DNA of 28,009 nt from a virus. Below are positions 20,991 to 28,009 of the stretch, piece by piece. Positions within the stretch are counted from its first letter, which is position 1. Every line of letters starts with the position of its first letter. The DNA lies in IMG/VR virus record IMGVR_UViG_3300036977_000180, positions 1 to 28,009 of that record; one strand, given 5' to 3'. Made by a program: the position numbers and the translations under genes. The notes under the pieces are model-generated. The model searched no databases, had not been told where the DNA came from, and saw only the letters and a list, made by a program, of their open reading frames with translations.

Positions 20991-23900
20991 ATGTCTGTCG
21001 GCTTAGAAATTACCGCGAATACCCAATCCGCCCAAGCGGCGCTTAAGCAATTGCAAAACGCCTTCAAGGAATTGCAGCAGGAGGGTAAAAGGTTTACTGA
21101 GATCGACCTTGGCGATATTGGTACCGATCAGCTAAAGCGCGATCTGAAAATCATCCAGGATAACTGGAAAGGGATGACCGATCCGAAGATCGGCGGGAAA
21201 AGGGCAGAGCGACTTAATCAACCAGAGACCAAAGGCAAAGCGCCCTGGGAAATTGACCCGCGCCATGCCGCGCCTCCCCATGCCACTGACGCGCAAATCA
21301 AGCGGATTCAGCAGGAACTCATCGAGAGCCTGCTGCGCGGCATTTCCGGCACCAACCCGGAATTACCCCGGCCCCCGGAACGCCTGGATATTCCCAATCT
21401 TCCCAATCGCCAGCCGAAACCGTCATCGCCCGGCGCATCCGGCGAAACCCCTGAACAGCGCAAAGCCCAGCGCGAAGCCGACCGTGAAGCCGCCTTTGAA
21501 AAAAAGGAAAGCGAACAGCGCCGCCAGCAAATCATGGGCGGTGTCATGGGCGGTGCGAAGTTTACCGCCGGCATGGTCGGCGTTCAGACTGGCTTGGAGG
21601 CGATTCAAAGCGCTTACCAAGGCGCAAACGACATCGGGAAATATACCGATGAATTCATGCGCCGCACCCAGGACGTGGGCCATGACTTCAACTTCCTGAA
21701 AGGCCAGATTAGCGATGTTGGTAAAGGCTTGGGCGTTGCCAGCGATGAAGCCGCCAAGCTCACCCTCGCCTTCACCCGCACCGCCCACGCCACGACGCTT
21801 AAAGAAGCCGTGGCGGGCACTCAGGCGGCCGTCGGACTGGCGGTCGGCTTTGGCGCGGACAAAGACCAGACCGTGCAGCAAATGGCGCGGCTAAGCCTGA
21901 TTGGCGCAACCGGTAAAAGCGATCTGGTTGGCGCACCCGGCTCCGGCAGCGAACTGACCACCAAAGATAAAAAGTTTGCACTGAAACTCGCCCAAGCGGT
22001 CGGCCAGAACAACGTCCCGCTGGAAAAGGTACTGGGCGATTTTGCCCGGCTGGCCGAAAGCAGCGTGGCGCGTACTACCAAAGAACCGGCCACCGACAAC
22101 CTGCTCGGCTACCTGAAGTCGTTGTATGACGTGGCCGATAAAGGCCGCCCCGGCTTGAAAGGCGAGGCCGGTATGGCGTTGCTGTCTCGCGCCGATGAAG
22201 GGTTGCGTAACTCCACTAATCCAGCCACTGAATTGTTGATGTACAAAGGGCTGTCTGAAGCTATGGAGACTGAAGATTTCCTCCAGATTCAGCGCCAGAG
22301 AGAAGCGCCAATCCTGGCCCCGATTCTGAATCAAAAAGGCGAAGATACCGGAAAAACCAATCTCAGCGTTTATGTCGATCAGATGGAAAAGAAACACGCG
22401 GGTAATAAGAATCCGCTGATAGTGCCTTTTGCCGTTAGCGAAGGGTTAAATATGGGCGGGATGGAAAACGCAGCCGCCTTAATTGCCGTGGATAAAAGTT
22501 TTATGGAACAAGGGCAGAAAGGCGGCGCGGGCAATTTTCAAAAGCAGTTGGAGTCCCGCAACATTAAGATGGACACGCTCCGGGAAGACGGGTTTAAAGA
22601 CCTGAGCGATATTCTCAAGTTTACCGGCAAGCCCGGCGAGCAGTTTACAGCGGCCAAACAGAAACTCACTGAGTACAAACCCGTCATCCCCCTCCATGAA
22701 GGCGACCAGAAAAATCTGGAGAAACTGCAAGCCGACGCCAGCACCGGCGACCCGGGCAAGCAGAAAGCCTTTGTGGATGAGCTGATTAAACAGATTGCCG
22801 AGCATGGCGCTAAAGAAACGCCCTGGCTCGCGGTAACCGCTACCTTGGCGGAACTCAAAACCGCCATGATCAAGAATGTGGGTGAGCCAATCGTTTATGG
22901 AATAAACCAAGTTGCCGAAATTCTTAAACTCGGCTTTAACGTCGACCCGGAAGCCAAGAAGAAATATACCGAAGAACAGGTCAACAGCCGGAACGCTGCC
23001 ACGACCGCCAATGATGAAATAGCGAAAGCGCAAAAGGAACTTGATGACGCGCCGCCAGAAAAGAAAGCGGAAGCCACAAAGCACTTACAGGACGTGACTA
23101 ACGAACAGCGCGCAAAGGTTGATGCGGCAAGTAATGGTAAAAAAGAAAATTACTTTAAACAACGAAGTTTTTTAGACAAGTTTGTCGATCAAGCTATCGG
23201 ATTCTGGATTCCGGGCAAGCATTTTATGGACAACACAAATCCTATCGGCATGGAAGAATCGCCCGCCGAAGAACAATTCGCCAGCCAAGGCCCGTCGCCC
23301 CGCGATCAGCTAGAACAGAAAATCAAAGCGGCCAATATGAAGCTGGCGAATATCGGCTGGGTACAGCCTGAAAAACGAAAAGAGGCTGAACAGGAAATAG
23401 ATGCACTTGAAAAGCAGCTTGCAGAACTCCCCGCCCCGATCCGCCGTGCCACGGGCGGCATAATCCCTGGCGGATTTGGCGGTGGTGACCGCGTCCCGGC
23501 GCTACTGACCCCCGGCGAGTTTGTGATTAATGCCAGCGCCGCCCAGAAGAACCTGCCGCTGTTGCACCAGATTAACCAAGGCGATGATCCGCAAACTCCC
23601 GCCCGGTTTGCGACGGGCGGAACCGTTCCCGGCAAACCCTTGCCGATCACGCCAGCAACCACCAGCACCCTGCCGCCTAATAGCACTCCGACCGGCGCAA
23701 CCACGTTAATCAACACCGGCGATGACACCCCCACCGCCGTTAAAGAACTACAAAAGCGGCTCGAGCAACTGTTTGACCCGGTCACCCGCTACCTGGCCGA
23801 ACTGGCGCATGGCGCAAAAGCCCTGCAAGCCGGTCGCGGAACTGGCGACGGCGCGGGCATAGCCGCTGTCCTGGGCGCTGGCCCCGGCGTCACCGCGCCA

Positions 23901-25682
23901 GACGGCACCCCGACCGCACCACTCACCGACGCGTCCCGATCTGAAGCGCAAAAAGGGCTATCCCCCAGTAAACCAGCCAGTCCCGCCCAAGCCGCCAGCC
24001 CGCCGACCATTCACAAATTCACCGGGCAAACTTTCCCCGGCGATGGTCGCGGTTTTTTGAGTCCCGGAGCCGGCAAGGGAACTGCCGCAGCAGGCCGCAG
24101 TACGACCGCGCCCGTTGCGCCGCCCGCGCCTTGTGATGATCCATCTAACCCCGATTGCGATAAGACCAAGGCTTCAACCATAACCGCCAAAACCGCCCAG
24201 GAAGGCGCAACCAGCCCCGAAAGCGGCGCGGCTACAGGTACGGCCACCCCGTCGGCAAAAACCGCCCAAGGCAGCGGTAAGCCTGGAAAGCTATCCGATA
24301 CCCAGGCTGAATTCATCCGCAAATATCGCCCTGCCGCCGAAAAAGCCGCTGCTGAACTGGGCGTCTCGGCGGACACCCTGCTGGCCCAGGCCGCACATGA
24401 AACCGGCTGGGGCAAGCACATGCCGCCCGGCAGCAATAATATGTTTGGCATCAAGGCCGACAAAAGCTGGAAAGGCAAACGAGTCAATTCTAAAACTGGC
24501 GAAGTGATTAACGGCCAGAATGTGAGCGTCAATGCGGGCTTTCGCGCCTATGACTCGCCAGAAGAAAGTTTTAGCGACTACGCCAAGTTTTTACAACAGA
24601 ATCCACGCTACAAGTCGGCACTGGAAGCCGGCAAGCAAGGCAACGACCCTGAGTACATGCGGCGCTTACAACAGGCCGGCTACGCAACCGATCCGAACTA
24701 CGCCAACAAGGTCGAGAACATTAAGCGCGGGCTACCCGGCGCGGCAGGTAGCGATCCTGCTGATCTGGCCAGCACCACCCCGTCTGCCCGATCCGCCAAG
24801 ACCGGCGGCCCCGGCGGTAGCGGCCCAACCCCGAAAAGCCAGCAGGCCAACAAAGGCGCGGAACTGGCGAACTATTACAAGGAACGGCTCGGTTTAACGG
24901 ACAACCAAGCCGCCGCCCTGGCCGGCAACGCGATCCATGAGTCATCGCTAAATACCAACGCGAAAGGCGACAACGGTAGCGCCCACGGCATCTTTCAGTG
25001 GCGGAACGACCGCTGGCAGCGACTCCAGGAGTACGCCAAGAAGTCCGGGCGATCTGCGAACGACTGGAACGTGCAAAAGGAGTTTGCAGCAGTAGAACTG
25101 GAAACCACTGAAAGCAAAGCCCTGGAACGGTTAAAACAGACCAGCAGCGTCGAAGACGCCAGCCGATCCATCAATAAGAACTACGAACGATCAGCGGACA
25201 CCATCGGCAGCGATATGGATCGGAACCGCATCCGCCAGTCCCATGCGGTGCTGGGCGTAATGGGCAATCCATCCAGCGCTGAAACCCCTGCCGCTGCCCC
25301 CGTCCCACCTCCAGCGCCGGACACCGACACCCAGCCCGTCGCCACCAAAGCCGCCCAGGCCGATCCTAAAGCGCCCCGGAAAAGCGGCGATGGCCTGGGC
25401 GACCCTCGGACGCAGTTATTGCAGCGCACCGACGATGAGTACACCCCCAAACCGCTCAACGCGCCGGAATACACCCCGAGGCCCAAAGAAACGATCCCGG
25501 AACCCAAGCTCGACCAGGCCAATAACTACAGCGGTCAAGGTATCGGGCATTTAGATATTACCCTGACCCAAGCCGACGCTCACGGCGCTCGCCTTGGCAA
25601 TGACGTTAATCACCGGATGAACCTGCGCACCACCCGCCCGCATGGCGCTGTTTCAGTCGCGTCCGTCAACCAGGCTGCTTAA
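20991..25682 (+). CDS. Tape measure protein with GH73 glucosaminidase and tail lysozyme domains
   Basis: 1563 residues from ATG 20991, with AGGA upstream. The N-terminal half is helical. Residues about 820-850 hold the tape-measure phrase GGIIPGGFGGGDRVPALLTPGE. A long Pro/Ala/Thr linker (about 860-1100) leads to a FlgJ/GH73-type glucosaminidase (about 1108-1246, LAQAAHETGWGKH with Glu 1137, then NNMFGIKA and YRSYES-like AYDSPEESF) and a phage tail lysozyme-like domain (about 1288-1425, AGNAIHESSLN with Glu 1317, then GIFQWRNDRW). It sets tail length and, at infection, would open peptidoglycan for DNA entry. The C-terminus (HRMNLRTTRPHGAVSV) is unassigned. It is followed three bases later by the baseplate hub. 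Confidence 0.92.
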   Translation: MSVGLEITANTQSAQAALKQLQNAFKELQQEGKRFTEIDLGDIGTDQLKRDLKIIQDNWKGMTDPKIGGKRAERLNQPETKGKAPWEIDPRHAAPPHATDAQIKRIQQELIESLLRGISGTNPELPRPPERLDIPNLPNRQPKPSSPGASGETPEQRKAQREADREAAFEKKESEQRRQQIMGGVMGGAKFTAGMVGVQTGLEAIQSAYQGANDIGKYTDEFMRRTQDVGHDFNFLKGQISDVGKGLGVASDEAAKLTLAFTRTAHATTLKEAVAGTQAAVGLAVGFGADKDQTVQQMARLSLIGATGKSDLVGAPGSGSELTTKDKKFALKLAQAVGQNNVPLEKVLGDFARLAESSVARTTKEPATDNLLGYLKSLYDVADKGRPGLKGEAGMALLSRADEGLRNSTNPATELLMYKGLSEAMETEDFLQIQRQREAPILAPILNQKGEDTGKTNLSVYVDQMEKKHAGNKNPLIVPFAVSEGLNMGGMENAAALIAVDKSFMEQGQKGGAGNFQKQLESRNIKMDTLREDGFKDLSDILKFTGKPGEQFTAAKQKLTEYKPVIPLHEGDQKNLEKLQADASTGDPGKQKAFVDELIKQIAEHGAKETPWLAVTATLAELKTAMIKNVGEPIVYGINQVAEILKLGFNVDPEAKKKYTEEQVNSRNAATTANDEIAKAQKELDDAPPEKKAEATKHLQDVTNEQRAKVDAASNGKKENYFKQRSFLDKFVDQAIGFWIPGKHFMDNTNPIGMEESPAEEQFASQGPSPRDQLEQKIKAANMKLANIGWVQPEKRKEAEQEIDALEKQLAELPAPIRRATGGIIPGGFGGGDRVPALLTPGEFVINASAAQKNLPLLHQINQGDDPQTPARFATGGTVPGKPLPITPATTSTLPPNSTPTGATTLINTGDDTPTAVKELQKRLEQLFDPVTRYLAELAHGAKALQAGRGTGDGAGIAAVLGAGPGVTAPDGTPTAPLTDASRSEAQKGLSPSKPASPAQAASPPTIHKFTGQTFPGDGRGFLSPGAGKGTAAAGRSTTAPVAPPAPCDDPSNPDCDKTKASTITAKTAQEGATSPESGAATGTATPSAKTAQGSGKPGKLSDTQAEFIRKYRPAAEKAAAELGVSADTLLAQAAHETGWGKHMPPGSNNMFGIKADKSWKGKRVNSKTGEVINGQNVSVNAGFRAYDSPEESFSDYAKFLQQNPRYKSALEAGKQGNDPEYMRRLQQAGYATDPNYANKVENIKRGLPGAAGSDPADLASTTPSARSAKTGGPGGSGPTPKSQQANKGAELANYYKERLGLTDNQAAALAGNAIHESSLNTNAKGDNGSAHGIFQWRNDRWQRLQEYAKKSGRSANDWNVQKEFAAVELETTESKALERLKQTSSVEDASRSINKNYERSADTIGSDMDRNRIRQSHAVLGVMGNPSSAETPAAAPVPPPAPDTDTQPVATKAAQADPKAPRKSGDGLGDPRTQLLQRTDDEYTPKPLNAPEYTPRPKETIPEPKLDQANNYSGQGIGHLDITLTQADAHGARLGNDVNHRMNLRTTRPHGAVSVASVNQAA

Positions 25683-25685
25683 CTT

Positions 25686-27224
25686 ATGGCCGTCAAAACC
25701 TACATCCCGCAATTTACGGTCATCGTCTACAAGGCGATTACCCGCGCTGATAACTGCCAGCCGACCCGTCTTCAAGGCGGACAAAGCCAGCCATGGAGTA
25801 TTACCGAACACTTGGGCGACGGATCGGAAATCAGCGTCAGCAAAAGCGTTACCAGTCCAAAAGGCTCGTTCGTGATTACCGTCCCGGATCGGTACTATAA
25901 AATTGCCCCGGATGCAGGCGGCAATACGCCCGCCGGCATGGATACCCTGTACGGCTTGCTGGAGCCGATGGACGAGATCGAAATCCGGCTGGCCCGCAAC
26001 CGGGCGGAGTATCCCAACGGCCTGCCCCTGCTCATGCGCGGCTTTATTCGCACTATTCGCCGGGTTGAAAGTATGGGTAGCGACGGCAAGCCGCAGCGCA
26101 GTACGGTCATTCAAGGCAATGACTACGGCTGGATTTTTGAGATGACTCAAATCCCGCCACTGGTTTATCTGGGTTTTTTGCTCGGCACTGCCTTTAATAC
26201 CGCTTGGGAAATTTTCTTTGCAATTGGCGAAAACCAGAAACCGCGAACCGTCGGGGAGTTTTTTAAGTTGATTCTGGAACACGTTATCAATGCGCAACTG
26301 GTCAACATGAAAGCGCGGTTTTCCGCAATTGCCCTTTACGACCCAAAACAGGTAAAAGGAAAGGTCGTAATCCCCAAGCAGGACGCGCTGGTGGGGCCAA
26401 TCTGGAATACGTTTTTGCAATATGCCGATTTGCCGTGGAATGAACTCTGGGTTGAAGACCCGGAAACTACCGAGGGCGATCCGCCGAGATTGCGATTCAG
26501 ACCCGCGCCTTATCGCACCTGGATTAAAGGCGGAACCTTTCTTGACAATGGCGAAACGATCCAAATCATGGGCCAAACCTCAGAATATGAAAAGGTTGAA
26601 ATCTGGATTGAGGATGTCGTTCGCCTGGATGTCAGCCGCAGTGAACAGGATGTCGCTAACATTTACTGGGTGGATTCACCCGAACTGGTGTCCAAGCAGG
26701 CGAACAAAGAAATGCAAAATGCCGCTTCCGCCGGTGATATGAAGCATATTCTGCTGGACGGCAAAGAATACCCCAACAGTGACCCGGATTTGTACAGCTA
26801 CCGAGTAATGAATTCTTCATCCGCATTGTTATCCGATCAGCAAACCAGCGGATCAGACGGCCAATCTGAGAAAACGATGAATGGCTCTGGCGGCATATCA
26901 ACCACGCTATCCCCGTGGGTTGCAGAACGCCGCAAAGCCCTGGTTGAAATGAACTGCGATAACGTGCTGTTGGAAGAGGGCAGCATGACGGTCAAAGGCA
27001 ACGAGAAAATCCGCGCCGGAAAGTATGTCGTCCTCCATCGTGGCACGTTCGGCGGGGAACATGGCGTTGAATACTACGCCCAGACCGTCACCCACAAGTT
27101 CGCACCCTATCGCCAGTACACCACCACCATCAATTTCATTCGCGGTACTGGCTTTATTGAACGGGTTAAAATGACCACCGACTCACCCTACTTGCAAGAA
27201 GGCAAGCAAGGCGTCTACGAGTAG
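25686..27224 (+). CDS. Baseplate hub (gp27/gpD-like) protein
   Basis: 512 residues from ATG 25686. The N-terminal domain (about 1-130) has SSVSKSVTSPKGSF-type and MDEIEIRLAR segments; the middle is helical (GEFFKLILEHVINAQL, WNTFLQYADLPWNELW); the C-terminal part has LSPWVAERRKALVEMN, GNEKIRAGKYVVLHRG and YYAQTVTHKFAPYRQYTTTINFIRGTG. That last stretch is typical of hub proteins that read like late-control gpD. The hub lies under the tube and holds the spike. Its TAG overlaps the left arm of the next GTCGTGAC element. Confidence 0.75.
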   Translation: MAVKTYIPQFTVIVYKAITRADNCQPTRLQGGQSQPWSITEHLGDGSEISVSKSVTSPKGSFVITVPDRYYKIAPDAGGNTPAGMDTLYGLLEPMDEIEIRLARNRAEYPNGLPLLMRGFIRTIRRVESMGSDGKPQRSTVIQGNDYGWIFEMTQIPPLVYLGFLLGTAFNTAWEIFFAIGENQKPRTVGEFFKLILEHVINAQLVNMKARFSAIALYDPKQVKGKVVIPKQDALVGPIWNTFLQYADLPWNELWVEDPETTEGDPPRLRFRPAPYRTWIKGGTFLDNGETIQIMGQTSEYEKVEIWIEDVVRLDVSRSEQDVANIYWVDSPELVSKQANKEMQNAASAGDMKHILLDGKEYPNSDPDLYSYRVMNSSSALLSDQQTSGSDGQSEKTMNGSGGISTTLSPWVAERRKALVEMNCDNVLLEEGSMTVKGNEKIRAGKYVVLHRGTFGGEHGVEYYAQTVTHKFAPYRQYTTTINFIRGTGFIERVKMTTDSPYLQEGKQGVYE

Positions 27225-27247
27225 CCAGTCGTGACAGTAGACTGGCG
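27224..27247 (+). promoter_or_regulatory. GTCGTGAC element, copy H
   Basis: The core is at 27228-27235. Perfect arms GCCAGTC (27224-27230) and GACTGGC (27240-27246) flank GTGACAGTA, identical to copy C. It starts in the hub stop codon. An ATGAAC follows at 27251, as after copies C and D, although here the real gene seems to start at 27294. Confidence 0.75.
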
Positions 27248-27293
27248 AACATGAACTCATGGCCGTTGCATCAACCACTGGGAGAAAAGCCGC

Positions 27294-28009
27294 ATGATCG
27301 GTGAGCAGCCTCAAGGTGCCGTCCTCCGTCTCGGCAAAGTCGTCAAAGTCCACCCCTCAGATCACAGCATCGATCTGGTGATGATGGACAACGGCGCGAA
27401 AATGGCGAACGTCCAGCTTTTGTCGCCGACGGCCAGCACCCGATCCGGGCGCGTGGATTTGCCGGAACCTGACCAGGCAGATGAAAAAAATATCTGGTCA
27501 CTCAAGATGACCGGCAAGCAAGACCTGCTGGCCGCCATCGCCATGATGGGCGGCACCCCAATCTGTCTGGGCTTTCTGTACCCGCAAGTCAACGAACTGG
27601 CGATGGCAGAAGACACCAAGAATTTAGCCATTAACCGCCATGCCAGTGATTTCTATACCGTCACCACCGATGAAGCCGTCCAAACGATGTGCCACCCTGG
27701 CGGCGCATATATGAGTTTCGGCGGCGAGTATATTGACTTTGGGCATAAAAAGAACAGCATCCAGAACAAAAAGATAGCGTCTGCCGCGATCAAAGGAGAC
27801 CTAGTCGCCGACAAAAGCAACACGCTTTGTCAAAAGTTAGCAGCCGACTTAAAGAGCGGCGCAGTCCGATTGGAAGTGACTGATCGTCGCGATGATTATC
27901 CTAATGGATTATTCAGTACCATTTGGAAATTAGTCGGAAATAACGCCAGTCTTTATGATAAGTCTCTTTATAGAAACTGTCGTCAATTATACGCAACTAA
28001 ACGCGATGG
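27294..28009 (+). CDS. gpV-like baseplate assembly/spike protein (partial, 3' end beyond window)
   Basis: At least 238 residues from ATG 27294, behind GGGAGAAA. The N-terminus (VLRLGKVVKVHPSDHSIDLVMMDNG, then GRVDLPEP and GGTPICLGFLYP) fits the OB-fold domain of gpV-type baseplate/spike proteins that sit on the hub. A region near 115-165 (HASDFYTVTTDEAVQTMCHPGG, then YMSFGGEYIDFGHKKN) is consistent with the following spike or domain. The final 100 bases are AT-richer and read LFSTIWKLVGNN; this might be an insertion or a variable domain. The family is inferred from order and general pattern. Confidence 0.6.
   Translation, partial: MIGEQPQGAVLRLGKVVKVHPSDHSIDLVMMDNGAKMANVQLLSPTASTRSGRVDLPEPDQADEKNIWSLKMTGKQDLLAAIAMMGGTPICLGFLYPQVNELAMAEDTKNLAINRHASDFYTVTTDEAVQTMCHPGGAYMSFGGEYIDFGHKKNSIQNKKIASAAIKGDLVADKSNTLCQKLAADLKSGAVRLEVTDRRDDYPNGLFSTIWKLVGNNASLYDKSLYRNCRQLYATKRD

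Noticed and set aside
22479-23084. Minus-strand ORF of 201 codons, rich in Phe and Leu, inside the tape measure gene
   Set aside because: It mirrors Lys/Glu-rich helical coding of the tape measure; no promoter, terminator or ribosome site goes with it.
130-27247. The dispersed element as CRISPR or as transposon ends
   Set aside because: Copies are kilobases apart, in one orientation, with no spacers or transposase and no target duplications; boundaries match gene ends, which fits regulation better.
1-28009. tRNA genes, riboswitches, origins or attachment sites
   Set aside because: No cloverleaf-like sequence, no recognised riboswitch, no integrase and no attachment-like repeats were seen; no gene-free stretch longer than about 100 bases exists.

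Overview
This window is a stretch of a tailed-phage or prophage late region, GC-rich and close-packed, from a phage with a contractile tail. It includes a tail sheath, a tail tube, a tape measure with cell-wall hydrolases and baseplate genes. The host is probably a GC-rich Gram-negative bacterium, most likely a proteobacterium. The SleB-like endolysin, the two-TM holin and an Rz1-like lipoprotein fit that, but the sequence names no species. No integrase, terminase or attachment site is present, so temperate or lytic lifestyle cannot be decided.

Layout from left to right. (1) 3-80 is the end of an upstream gene, closed by a strong terminator. (2) 159-6695 is the head module: prohead protease, a KilA-N/HNH protein, scaffold, major capsid protein with an Ig/FN3-like insert, small unknown proteins, and fibre-like proteins that are probably head fibres. 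(3) 6735-7460, minus strand, is a toxin-antitoxin-like cassette. (4) 7537-12299 is the connector/neck module: head-tail connector, two small membrane proteins, a Cys-cluster protein, a gp10-like neck protein, and two polyvalent-effector-like proteins (MuF-C/PBECR nuclease-like and LPD3-like). (5) 12312-13464, minus strand, is an AT-richer C5-cytosine methyltransferase with a small coupled ORF. (6) 13542-16933 carries a tail terminator-like protein, sheath and tube. (7) 16930-18855, minus strand, is a large Vsr-type homing endonuclease with five DUF723-like zinc repeats. (8) 18947-20917 carries the tail assembly chaperone with a probable +1 frameshift, small proteins, endolysin, holin and a nested lipoprotein spanin, and ends in a terminator. 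(9) 20991-28009 carries the tape measure protein, baseplate hub and the start of a gpV-like baseplate protein.

The most striking feature no single gene explains is a dispersed element with an invariant GTCGTGAC core. I found eight copies, all on the plus strand: seven lie between genes and one inside a tail gene. Several copies form near-perfect inverted repeats. The intergenic copies sit just after terminators, at the right edge of every minus-strand cargo cassette, or directly in front of structural genes. I read it as the phage's own late promoter/operator, which also marks module boundaries where cargo has been inserted. A second candidate for something undescribed is a pair of effector-like proteins that share an N-terminal leader (ILFFKA, FK, QPGY) but have unrelated C-terminal domains, suggesting a leader for virion loading or cleavage with swappable payloads.
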